Positions 15,703 through 23,891 of a stretch of DNA of 48,750 nucleotides are shown one piece after another (the stretch's first letter is position 1; every line of letters starts with the position of its first letter). Position numbers and translations under genes: made by a program. The notes beneath the pieces were generated by a model. It searched no databases and was not told where the DNA came from. It saw only the letters and a list, made by a program, of their open reading frames with translations. This stretch comes from Clostridia bacterium (GTDB lineage Bacteria; Bacillota; Clostridia; Oscillospirales; Acutalibacteraceae), in NCBI GenBank assembly GCA_017520705.1, contig JAFXFF010000020.1, positions 1-48,750 of the forward strand. The letters are read 5' to 3'.

Positions 15703-17419
15703 GCGCCGCTTGGCGCAGGCGCTGGGCGCCCTGCATTCCAAAACCGATGTGAGCGCCGTGGCAGGGGCGATGCCCGCCCCCGCCGCCGCGACCCCCGTTT
15801 CTGTTTCCCGCATCCACCGTGTCCGCCGCTACGTGGCGGCGGTGGCCGCTGCCGCCGTGATGGTGGCAGGGGTGGGCACCTGGTGGCTCACCCGCCCCGA
15901 GAATAAGCCTCCTATTGCCACGTCGGTTGACAACCCCGTAGACGTTCCTACCGACCCGACGGCGATCGCCTCGTTGGCAGAGGCTAAGGCGGCCATTGCT
16001 CAGGGTCGCTACGAGGATGCCTATCGTTATCTGCTCACCGACACCTCGGAGGAGGCGGCGGCGTTGCTGGCACGCTTCAGTTACGTCCCCCTGGGGGGTG
16101 GCAGCAACTGGGAGATTGACGAGAGTGGCAAGCTATTGTCCCAACCCGTCATCCCCGACACCTCCGGTTTCGACTCGGGAGGCCTTGTGGATGGCAGTAT
16201 GGACTGGGATTCGGATGTAGGGAAAGCCACCCGGGAAGAATACACCTACGATGGCAACGGACGTGTTTTAACCATAGCGATGGTGTATGTGGATGGCGAA
16301 GAAGAACACCGTGAAGTGTATGACTACACTTACGATACCGCCGGCAACATGGCAAAAAAAGTGTTCACCGCCACCGATGGAAAAACGAAAACGTGGGTGT
16401 ATACCTACGATGAAAAGGGTCGTTGTATCAAGGAAGAGAGCGGTGGTGACGGCTATGTTGATATCACCATCACCTACGCCTATGACGAGGCGGATCGACT
16501 GCTGCTGCGCTATGAAACCTATGGCGGCAGCGACAGCTGGAAGAAGACGGAAAACACCTACGATACCAACGGAAACCTGCTGAAGAATGAGTATGTGACC
16601 TCTAAAGGTAGCGGATGGACGTACGAGTACACCTACGATGCCGAGGGCAATCAGACCTCCTATTCCCATACTTTGCCCGACTCGCCGGACCACTGGCAAA
16701 AGTGGTATATGGAGGGGGATAAGAAAATTTCGGAGAGCCTCTCCCAAGGGTATATCTACGAAAAATCCATCAGCGTAGACGGTAAGTGTATCTACTGGTA
16801 CTTCCGCCGCGGCAATGACGTGACGGAAACCGATTTTACTTATGACGAGCAGGGTAATCGGCTGACGGAACTGACTTGGTTCGGGAACAGCAACGGCGAA
16901 TATATTGTTTACACCTACGACGACCACAACAACCTCCTGCAAAAGGCGGTGTATACCATCACCGATCGTGATCGCCCCGAGGCGACTGCCACTCTGTATG
17001 AGGTAAAGGACACCTACACCTACGTCTACGATGCTGATGGCCGCATCTTGCAGCAGGAGCACACCATTGGGGACGGCTATGTCACCAAGACGGAGTACAC
17101 CTACGACGCCGCAGGGCGGTTGCTGACCCATAAGAACACGTATAATAATGACACATGGGACAACATCACCCATACCTATCACGACAACGGCAACGTGAAA
17201 TCCACCGAAAAAATCAACGCCGACGGCACGTGGGAAAAGGAAACCTTTGACGCCGCGGGTAATCGGTTGTCTATGGAGGACAGTGAGGGAAAGAAAACCA
17301 CCTATGAGTGGACGCTGTGCTATTATACGCAGAATTTGACTGAGCAGCAGCAAAACGATTTGGCGCAGCTGCGATTGAACGCCAAATACCTTACGGGCGA
17401 TTCGATGGGTTTTGAATAA
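15683..17419 (+). CDS. Membrane-anchored YD-repeat protein, putative anti-sigma/sensor
   Basis: This is a 578-aa protein. Residues 1-48 are cytoplasmic, 50-69 form one transmembrane helix (RRYVAAVAAAAVMVAGVG), a short linker follows, and from ~180 to ~540 there are about ten YD (Rhs/tyrosine-aspartate) repeats such as YTYDGNGRV, YTYDTAGNM, YTYDEKGRC and YTYDAAGRL. YD repeats form beta-rich shells and often bind carbohydrate or wrap a toxin; no Rhs core or toxin domain is present. The gene overlaps its ECF sigma partner and has an AAAGGAGG ribosome binding site. The N-terminal cytoplasmic part has no clear zinc-type anti-sigma motif, so sigma binding is inferred from position only. Confidence 0.78.
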   Translation: MTNKQCERRLAQALGALHSKTDVSAVAGAMPAPAAATPVSVSRIHRVRRYVAAVAAAAVMVAGVGTWWLTRPENKPPIATSVDNPVDVPTDPTAIASLAEAKAAIAQGRYEDAYRYLLTDTSEEAAALLARFSYVPLGGGSNWEIDESGKLLSQPVIPDTSGFDSGGLVDGSMDWDSDVGKATREEYTYDGNGRVLTIAMVYVDGEEEHREVYDYTYDTAGNMAKKVFTATDGKTKTWVYTYDEKGRCIKEESGGDGYVDITITYAYDEADRLLLRYETYGGSDSWKKTENTYDTNGNLLKNEYVTSKGSGWTYEYTYDAEGNQTSYSHTLPDSPDHWQKWYMEGDKKISESLSQGYIYEKSISVDGKCIYWYFRRGNDVTETDFTYDEQGNRLTELTWFGNSNGEYIVYTYDDHNNLLQKAVYTITDRDRPEATATLYEVKDTYTYVYDADGRILQQEHTIGDGYVTKTEYTYDAAGRLLTHKNTYNNDTWDNITHTYHDNGNVKSTEKINADGTWEKETFDAAGNRLSMEDSEGKKTTYEWTLCYYTQNLTEQQQNDLAQLRLNAKYLTGDSMGFE

Positions 17420-17498
17420 TGCATTGACGAAACACAAGGGGATGGTTCTCTTGTGTTGGTTGAAAACGACCTTGTTCGCTCCGATAACCTACCTGCAA

Positions 17499-17527
17499 CC
17501 GCCCGACGGCTCCGTCGGGCGGTTTTC
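17499..17527 (+). terminator. Intrinsic terminator after the YD-repeat gene
   Basis: ACCGCCCGACGG / CCGTCGGGCGGT with a CTT-type loop, followed by TTTCTCTTT. Confidence 0.75.
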
Positions 17528-17547
17528 TCTTTGCTCGCATCGGGATG

Positions 17548-17598
17548 GTAGGGGCGGCAATCTGCCGCCCGCCTCGGGCGAACACAGTTCGCCCCTAC
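17548..17598. repeat. Compound REP-like inverted repeat
   Basis: The ends GTAGGGGCG and CGCCCCTAC are inverted copies, as in the REPIN at 8645-8727. Smaller internal palindromes (GGCGGC/GCCGCC, GGGCGAAC/GTTCGCCC) lie between. Confidence 0.7.
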
Positions 17599-17627
17599 AA
17601 CCTCGCACCAAGGTGGGGTAGGGACAT

Positions 17628-17757
17628 AGGCTCCCTCCCCGAGGGAGCTGTCAGCCGATAGGCTGACTGAGGGAGTTTAACACGCACCAACTTTCTGAAA
17701 GAATAACTCCCTCCGTCATTTGCTCCGCAAATGCCACCTCCCTTGAGGAGGGAGGCT
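17628..17757. mobile_element. MITE-like element
   Basis: About 130 bp bounded by AGGCTCCCTCC and GGAGGGAGGCT, which are near-perfect terminal inverted repeats. Internal hairpins include CAGCCGAT/AGGCTG and ATTTGC/GCAAAT. There is no coding capacity. Similar elements are, from general knowledge, common in gut Clostridia; I cannot search to confirm a match. Confidence 0.6.
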
Positions 17758-17784
17758 GCGGGCGGATGTGGGCATCCGCCCCTA
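17758..17784. repeat. REP palindrome at the truncated transposase boundary
   Basis: GCGGGCGGATGTGGGCATCC followed by GCCCCTAC. It directly abuts the surviving transposase sequence. Confidence 0.7.
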
Positions 17785-17978
17785 CAAAGGGGAATGCGGT
17801 GCTTGCACGATTTGTATCCACGTTCAAACGTTTTTGCAACAAGGAATATGGTGATAACATCTGGCAACGAGGCTATTACGACCACGTCGTTCGTGACCGA
17901 TCCGACTACGACGACATCTATCGCTATATCGAAACCAATCCCACCCAATGGGAATTGAATGAATTCTACATACAATGA
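17785..17978 (+). pseudogene. Truncated RAYT transposase (C-terminal third)
   Basis: The ~60 residues after the REP (TKGNAVLARFVSTFKRFCNK onward) closely match the C-terminus of the RAYT at 13999-14505. All of the N-terminal catalytic part, including the HUH motif, is missing. The break coincides exactly with the REP, so the remnant has probably been cut or recombined there. Confidence 0.82.
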
Positions 17979-18015
17979 AAAAAGGAGTGGAAAGCATCGC
18001 TTTCCACTCCTTTTT
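17979..18015. terminator. Bidirectional terminator
   Basis: AAAAAGGAGTGGAAAGC / GCTTTCCACTCCTTTTT with an ATC loop; near copy of the hairpin at 14982-15023. It ends the 18017 gene on the minus strand. Confidence 0.82.
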
Positions 18016-18016
18016 G

Positions 18017-18541
18017 TTATTTGTTGCTATTTATGTCGATCAAATCCACAGAAAAGCAGTCGTTGATATACGCCGTCACCGCATCGCGATCGCCTTTTGC
18101 ACAAGTGACTCGAAACACTTTGGTATGATCCATCACAATGCAACGATATTGTTTTAATCCGGTGCTGGTGCTGAACGAAACCTCCGGTTGGTTATCCTTG
18201 CCGGTTGCGTTTTCAAAATAGGCGTAGGCGTCTTCTTGGGTGGCAAACACGTAGGCAAACAAATCAAAGGACATCGTTTCTGACTCGTAGGTGACACCGT
18301 AGGATTGCAAAGGTTGCAAATCTTTTACGGACTCGTCGTTGGTCAGCGCATTTATGGGCGTGACCGTAGCGCCGTCTGCCGTCTGTGTTTCGATGTTTTG
18401 ACATTCCAATAAGGAAGCGAACATATCCAATTTCACAGAGTTGTGTATGGAAATACCGCCACGCAAAACGAGCCAAATCACAAGAACAGATACGATGATA
18501 GCGGTGATAATGAGAATCATTCTGACGGTAGATTTTTTCAT
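18017..18541 (-). CDS. Hypothetical secreted/membrane-anchored protein
   Basis: This 174-aa protein has an N-terminal membrane anchor or signal (MKKSTVRMILIITAIIVSVL, then VIWLVLRGG). The remainder is an extracytoplasmic domain without recognisable motifs. The MKKST start is chosen because AAGGAGTC lies just upstream; the longer reading would add a hydrophilic segment before the signal. It is transcribed leftward, 68 bp downstream of recG. Confidence 0.6.
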   Translation of the reverse strand: MKKSTVRMILIITAIIVSVLVIWLVLRGGISIHNSVKLDMFASLLECQNIETQTADGATVTPINALTNDESVKDLQPLQSYGVTYESETMSFDLFAYVFATQEDAYAYFENATGKDNQPEVSFSTSTGLKQYRCIVMDHTKVFRVTCAKGDRDAVTAYINDCFSVDLIDINSNK

Positions 18542-18609
18542 TTTGACTCCTTCTTTCTGTGCTTTTGTTATATTTCCCACAAATTATACGGATTGTAAAA
18601 GATTTACCC

Positions 18610-20640
18610 TCAATTCAGCCCCTCTTCTCCTACCTGAGCAAACAATCTTTCCACCGCTTGCGCCAGCAGGGGATGGGCGGATAGATCGGGGTCATCCTGC
18701 AGCAGGAAGGTGGCACCTCTCTGCGCCCGTTGGAGTAGGGGCATATCCTCCAGCAGGTCGGCGACCTTAAGTTGCGGCAGGCCGTGCTGACGGTTGCCGA
18801 AGAAATCGCCGGGTCCGCGGAGTTTCAGGTCCTCGTCCGCAATCTTGAATCCATCGTTGGTGGCTTTCATCACGCCCAGCCGCCGCAGATTGTCCTCGCC
18901 CCGGTTGTCCGAGATGAGGATGCAGGTGGACCGGTGCTTGCCGCGTCCCACACGCCCGCGGAGCTGGTGGAGCTGCGCCAAGCCGAACCGCTCGGCGTTT
19001 TCGATCACCATGATCACCGCGTTGGGCACGTCCACACCCACCTCGATGACGGTGGTGGACACCAACAGCTGTATCTCTCCTGCGGCAAAGGCGGCCATCA
19101 CCGCCTCTTTTTCGGCGGATTTCATCTTGCCGTGGAGCAGCCCCAGCGTGTACCCGCGGAAGGGACCGTCTTTTAGCTGCTCGAACACTTCCGTGGCGGA
19201 GCGGAGATCGATCTCCTCGCTCTCCTCCACCAGAGGACACACGATAAATCCCTGCCGCCCCTCGTCTAAGTGCTTACGCACGTAGCCGTAGGCACGGTCC
19301 CGCTTATCTTCGCCCACGGCGTAGGTCTCCACCGGCTGTCTGCCGGGGGGCAGCTCATCCAGCACCGACACGTCCAGGTCGCCGTAGAGAATGAGGGCAA
19401 GGGTGCGGGGAATGGGGGTGGCGGACATCACCAGCAGGTGGGGGTTACGTCCCTTTGCCGCCAAAGTGGCGCGTTGCGCCACGCCGAAGCGGTGTTGTTC
19501 ATCGGTGATCACCAGCCCTAAATCGGCAAATTGCACCTTGTCGCTGATCAGCGCATGGGTACCCACCACCAAGTCGATTTCGCCGTTTGCGATGGCCTCC
19601 TGCATTTGCCGCTTTTTCGACGGGGTCAGCGCTCCCGTGAGCAGACCCACTCGCACGCCGTCACCCAGTAGGGCTTGCAGGGAGTTCGCGTGTTGCTCTG
19701 CCAGTATTTCTGTGGGGGCCATCATGGCCGCCTGCTTGCCTGCCCCTATGACGGTGTAGGCCACGCCTGCCGCCACGGCGGTCTTGCCGCTGCCCACGTC
19801 GCCCTGAATCAGGCGGGACATGGGGGAGTCACCCTTCATGTCCTCAACGCAGTCTGCGATGGCGCGGGCTTGCGCCCCCGTCAGCGTGAAGGGCAGATTG
19901 GCAACAAACTCCGCGGTGCGGTCGGCGGTGATGACCGCGCCGCTTTGGCGGCGGTTGCGCCCTTTGAGGCGCAGCAGCCCCAGCTGTAACACAAACAATT
20001 CCTCATACACCAGCCGCCGCTTGGCTTCCTCCAGGGCCGCGTGGTCGGTGGGGAAGTGGATGCTGTTCAGCGCCGTCAGGCGGTCGCACAGCAATTCCCG
20101 CACCACGCTCTCGGTGGGCAGGCACTCGGGCAGCCCCACCTTCGCCGCCACGGCGAGGGCATCCGCCACGTTTTGTTCGATCATCCTGTTGGTCAGCCCC
20201 TCTGTGAGGGGGTAGAGGGGGCGAATCTTTGCCGCCGCCACCGACCCGATCTGGGGGCTGGTCATCTCGGCTCGCTTGCCGTCGGAGACGACGGTGCCGT
20301 ACAGCAAGATTTCCTCGTTCCGTCGAATTTTGGCGGCGGCGTAGGGATTGTTGAATAGGGTCACCTGCATACTGCGGTAGCCGTCGGTGACGCGGAATCG
20401 GTAGAGGGTCATCCCCTTGCGCACCCGATACTCGGAGGGGGTGTTCACCACCCAGCCGCGGATGCAGCAGGGTACCCCCGCCTCGGCGTCGGAGATGAGT
20501 CGCGGCGCCGACCAATCCTCATATCCGCGGGGATAGTGGCACAATAGGTCCCATAGGGTGCGGATGCCCAACTTTTCGTACAGGGCGACCCGCTTCGGCC
20601 CCACGCCTTTCAGTGTGCCGATGGATGCGTTCAGCGGCAT
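18610..20640 (-). CDS. recG: ATP-dependent DNA helicase RecG
   Basis: This 676-aa helicase remodels stalled forks and Holliday junctions. The N-terminal wedge/OB domain (~50-140; GVPCCIRGWVVN) is followed by superfamily 2 motifs: GDVGSGKT (Walker A, near 280), DEQHRFG (DEXH type), SATPIPRT, STTVIEVGVDVPNA and the C-terminal QLHQLRGRVGRGKH. All catalytic motifs are intact. The start MPLNASIG is set by AAAGGAGATG on the minus strand. A minus-strand promoter TTGCAA-N17-TACGCT lies at 20672-20700. It is a housekeeping gene bordering the surface-protein array. Confidence 0.95.
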   Translation of the reverse strand: MPLNASIGTLKGVGPKRVALYEKLGIRTLWDLLCHYPRGYEDWSAPRLISDAEAGVPCCIRGWVVNTPSEYRVRKGMTLYRFRVTDGYRSMQVTLFNNPYAAAKIRRNEEILLYGTVVSDGKRAEMTSPQIGSVAAAKIRPLYPLTEGLTNRMIEQNVADALAVAAKVGLPECLPTESVVRELLCDRLTALNSIHFPTDHAALEEAKRRLVYEELFVLQLGLLRLKGRNRRQSGAVITADRTAEFVANLPFTLTGAQARAIADCVEDMKGDSPMSRLIQGDVGSGKTAVAAGVAYTVIGAGKQAAMMAPTEILAEQHANSLQALLGDGVRVGLLTGALTPSKKRQMQEAIANGEIDLVVGTHALISDKVQFADLGLVITDEQHRFGVAQRATLAAKGRNPHLLVMSATPIPRTLALILYGDLDVSVLDELPPGRQPVETYAVGEDKRDRAYGYVRKHLDEGRQGFIVCPLVEESEEIDLRSATEVFEQLKDGPFRGYTLGLLHGKMKSAEKEAVMAAFAAGEIQLLVSTTVIEVGVDVPNAVIMVIENAERFGLAQLHQLRGRVGRGKHRSTCILISDNRGEDNLRRLGVMKATNDGFKIADEDLKLRGPGDFFGNRQHGLPQLKVADLLEDMPLLQRAQRGATFLLQDDPDLSAHPLLAQAVERLFAQVGEEGLN

Positions 20641-20671
20641 AGACTCATCTCCTTTCTCTCGTTCTGCTTTC

Positions 20672-20700
20672 AGCGTACCACAAAGCGGAGCAAATTGCAA
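20672..20700 (-). promoter_or_regulatory. Promoter of recG
   Basis: On the minus strand TTGCAA (20695-20700), 17 bp, TACGCT (20672-20677), about 32 bp before the start. Confidence 0.5.
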
Positions 20701-20810
20701 CGATTTTGCTTTTTCTTCCTTCTTTTTTGCTGTTTTGGCGAAAATACTTTTCTTTTTTACGCGCTTATGCTACACTTTAGGCGGATTAACCCCGAAATGA
20801 GGTGCTTTGT

Positions 20811-23800
20811 ATGAGAAAATTACTTTCCGCTGTGTGCGTGCTGGCTCTGCTGGTCACCATGACCCTGCCTCTCTTTGGCAGTGTGGCGGTGTCCGCCGAG
20901 ACCCGTGCCCGCAAGACCCTGTATCAGGAGATCCTGGAGCGTGACGGCTTTATCGAGGGTGTGTGGTACCCTTGGTTTACCCACACCTATCTCGGTTGCG
21001 GTCTCTCCGCCAACGAGGTGTGTGCCAAGTACATCACCAATTGCTGGTACGATTTCCGAAAGGTGGGTATTGACTCCTACGGTACGGAAAAGATTTATGC
21101 CGAGATCTACAACCTCAAGGCCCTGGGCTACAATATGCTGGCCTTCGCCGGCTCCGCCTACGGCGAGGGCGTCATCTACGACAACAACGGCGACGTCCTC
21201 GGCATCAAGGAGGACTATCTGGCCAATACCCGCCGCTTTCTGGACATCTGCCGCGACATCGGTATGCCGGTGATGTGGAATATCTGCTTCCACTCCTCCT
21301 CCATGCCGGATTATTACGGTATGGACGCGTGGAACATCATCTGCCGTATGTACGGCGATCACACGGTGGCGGATCACTATGCCCAGCGGTTTGTCAAGCC
21401 CTTGGCCAAGGTGCTGGCAGAGTACGACGACGTGGTGGCGCTCATCGCCCTCACCGACGAGATCGAGAACGAGATCAACGACAGCGACATTCCCAACGCC
21501 AACGCCGCCAAGGCCTACGGCACCACCAAGGAGAATATCCGCTATTTCGTCAACGCTATGAACGAGGCGGTGAAGGCCTCGGCACCTCAGATCGCCCGTA
21601 CCATCGCCGCCAACAGTGACGACCTGGGTATGTACAGCGAGGTGGATGTGGACGTGCTGGGCCGCAACCGCTATTCCGATAACGGCGATGCCGCCAAGCT
21701 GCCGGAGATGTACCCCACCACCCCGATGCTGATGACCGAGTACAATCTGGCCACCGCCACGGGTATGAACGAGACGCAGTACAGTCAGGTGCAGATTCGC
21801 TTTCGCGACGATATGAAGCAGCTGGGCTACGACGGCGGCTTCCAGTGGTGCTGGCAGCCCAACGCTAAGGGCGGCGCTATGGATCTGCTGATGGCAGGCG
21901 GCTCGGTCACCGACTTCCGCAAGTCGATGTACGACCGCTACTACTACACCATCGACGCCCTCCGTAAGCACCAGGGCAAGACCGTGGCGCTGGATACCCC
22001 CGCCCTGTTCTACCACAGCGGCGACGGCCTGCTGGAGTGGATCCCCTCCCGTCAGGCTACCAAGGTGTCCATCGAATCCTCCACCAACGGGGGCAAGACC
22101 TGGCAGACGGTGGCCACCGACCTGTCCCAGTCCTCCCTGATCAAGAAGGACAAGTGCACCTATCAGGTGAAGAACGCCAATGCGATGGCCATCTACCGCG
22201 TCACGGTGAAGGACGGCAAGGGCAATACCGCCTCCGCCGTTACCAACCGTCCCGGCGCGGCAACGGATTATATGGGCAGCAGCCCCACCGCCTCCGTCAC
22301 TACCTTTAAGCGTCCTGCCGTTGTCAAGGCGTCTACGGATTTCTCCTCCACGGCGAGTCTGGCCCTCACTTCTTTCGGTGTGGACGCCAACCGCCCCTAC
22401 GATGAGAAGACCAACCTGATCAAAAACGGCAGCTTTGAGACCGGCGGCGGTCAGTGGAACTCCTCCGCCTTCCTCAATGAGCAGGTGCGGGTGGTGGACG
22501 ACCCCACCGCCCCTGAGGGGAACAAGAGCCTGCACTTTGATACCCGCGGCACGAACACGCCGAAATGGCACACCTTCAAGGTGACGGTGTCGTCCCACAC
22601 GGACTACGTTCTGTCCGCGTGGGTGAAGGGTGCCTACGTCTCGGACGACAACCGCTTCTACGGCTCTTTTGGTGTGCTCAACCCCGCCACCAAAACCTTT
22701 GCCACCTATTCCTCCTACAGCGGCCGCCGCTCCCGTGAGGACGGGCAGATCTACCCCCCTGCGTGGGATAATGCGTGGCATCTGCGTTCGGTGACCTTCA
22801 ACAGCGGCAATCATAAAGAGGTGGTCATCGGTCTGTACGGCTGCTCCTCCGAGATGTGGATCGACGGTATGGCGCTGTACCATACGGGCTACGGCCTGAC
22901 CTACCTCAGCGATACCGCTTCGGGCATCGTGGACTTCTCCTACAACTACGAGCATATGCGCTGTGAGCCCTCCAAGAGCCTCACCGGCAACGTTCGCTTT
23001 GACGACGCCAAGTCGGATTATTGGCAGTCGGGTTCCGGCTGGGATAACGGCTTCCTCAGCATTGCGGACACTTCCTACGGCTACGGCAAGTCTCTCAAAT
23101 ACACTGCCTCCGCCCATCCCGCGGGCATCTCCTATATCAAGTGGATACCGGTGCAGAAGGACACCCAATACGTTGTCACCTTCAATTACAAGGTGCTCAA
23201 AGAGGGCAACGGCTACCTCCGCCTGGCCACCGAGCGGGGTGGGGGCATCTCCCATTTTGTGTCGGTGGATTTTACCGGCACGAGCATGTACGAGGGGGAG
23301 GACGGCTGGTGCACCTTCAGCACCATGATCGATACCGACGCGTTCGATAAGATTGCGGTGGTCATCACCGATCTGGGCGGTGAGGCACTCATCGACAATT
23401 TCCGCGTATTCCTACCTCAGGACGGCAGTGATGTCAGCGATCTGCCCGGCGGCACCAACGGCACCGATGGCCCGGTGGTGCGCCCCACCACCACCGCCTC
23501 CCGTCCCATCACCACCACCACAACCACGGTGACCAAGCCGGTGGTGCGCCCCACCGCTTCCGAGTCGGCGGTTCCCACCGACGGCACCACCGTCCCCACC
23601 GACGAGGTAACCGAGCCTACCGTGGTTGCCCCCACCGATGGGCCTACGCAAGGCGGTGCTCCCACCGCCGCCCCCACCGATGCGGGTGCCGACGACGACA
23701 CCTCCGCCGACACCACGACGAAAAAGACCCCGAATCCCGTGGTGCTGTGGGTGAGCATTGGCGCGGCGGTACTGATTCTGGCGGCTGGCGGCGTCATCGC

Positions 23801-23831
23801 CCTGCTGCTGATCAGGAAGCGTCACGGATAA
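20811..23831 (+). CDS. Surface GH-A-like glycosidase paralog A1
   Basis: This 1006-aa secreted protein has a signal peptide ending near SVAVSAET (~27), then a ~350-residue barrel resembling clan GH-A glycosidases. Candidate catalytic residues are Glu217 (TDEIENEIND) and Glu310 (MTEYN), at the positions expected of acid/base and nucleophile. A Fn3/Ig-like domain follows (EWIPSRQATK at ~406), then two jelly-roll carbohydrate-binding-like domains (NGSFETGGGQW at ~535; a second at ~723), a Thr/Pro/Asp linker from ~883 and a C-terminal transmembrane helix with a basic RKRHG tail. There is no LPXTG motif, so it is anchored by the helix. The substrate is unknown. The ATG at 20811 follows GAGGTG. It is likely co-transcribed with B1, 60 bp downstream. 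Subtype A marker: HTYLGCGL. Confidence 0.82.
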   Translation: MRKLLSAVCVLALLVTMTLPLFGSVAVSAETRARKTLYQEILERDGFIEGVWYPWFTHTYLGCGLSANEVCAKYITNCWYDFRKVGIDSYGTEKIYAEIYNLKALGYNMLAFAGSAYGEGVIYDNNGDVLGIKEDYLANTRRFLDICRDIGMPVMWNICFHSSSMPDYYGMDAWNIICRMYGDHTVADHYAQRFVKPLAKVLAEYDDVVALIALTDEIENEINDSDIPNANAAKAYGTTKENIRYFVNAMNEAVKASAPQIARTIAANSDDLGMYSEVDVDVLGRNRYSDNGDAAKLPEMYPTTPMLMTEYNLATATGMNETQYSQVQIRFRDDMKQLGYDGGFQWCWQPNAKGGAMDLLMAGGSVTDFRKSMYDRYYYTIDALRKHQGKTVALDTPALFYHSGDGLLEWIPSRQATKVSIESSTNGGKTWQTVATDLSQSSLIKKDKCTYQVKNANAMAIYRVTVKDGKGNTASAVTNRPGAATDYMGSSPTASVTTFKRPAVVKASTDFSSTASLALTSFGVDANRPYDEKTNLIKNGSFETGGGQWNSSAFLNEQVRVVDDPTAPEGNKSLHFDTRGTNTPKWHTFKVTVSSHTDYVLSAWVKGAYVSDDNRFYGSFGVLNPATKTFATYSSYSGRRSREDGQIYPPAWDNAWHLRSVTFNSGNHKEVVIGLYGCSSEMWIDGMALYHTGYGLTYLSDTASGIVDFSYNYEHMRCEPSKSLTGNVRFDDAKSDYWQSGSGWDNGFLSIADTSYGYGKSLKYTASAHPAGISYIKWIPVQKDTQYVVTFNYKVLKEGNGYLRLATERGGGISHFVSVDFTGTSMYEGEDGWCTFSTMIDTDAFDKIAVVITDLGGEALIDNFRVFLPQDGSDVSDLPGGTNGTDGPVVRPTTTASRPITTTTTTVTKPVVRPTASESAVPTDGTTVPTDEVTEPTVVAPTDGPTQGGAPTAAPTDAGADDDTSADTTTKKTPNPVVLWVSIGAAVLILAAGGVIALLLIRKRHG

Positions 23832-23891
23832 CGATGTTTTAGGATTTATCGCTCTACCCTAGCGAACCGACGAAAGGAGAAGACAAGAACG

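Larger units (their letters stand above)
17420..18016. other. Repeat island between the YD-repeat gene and 18017
   Basis: There is no intact gene in these ~600 bp. The stretch holds a terminator, a compound REP, a MITE-like element, another REP and a truncated RAYT gene, each listed separately. It looks like a preferred site for insertion of non-autonomous elements. Confidence 0.7.

Noticed and set aside
15683-17419. Rhs toxin
   Set aside because: YD repeats are present, but there is no Rhs core boundary, C-terminal toxin domain or immunity gene.
23500-23700. Short regular repeats in the paralog linkers, as possible CRISPR
   Set aside because: They are in-frame Thr/Pro/Asp codon repeats of variable length without unique spacers, and no cas genes are present.
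23735-23829. Sortase (LPXTG) anchor on the surface proteins
   Set aside because: No LPXTG-like motif precedes the terminal helix in any of the six paralogs.
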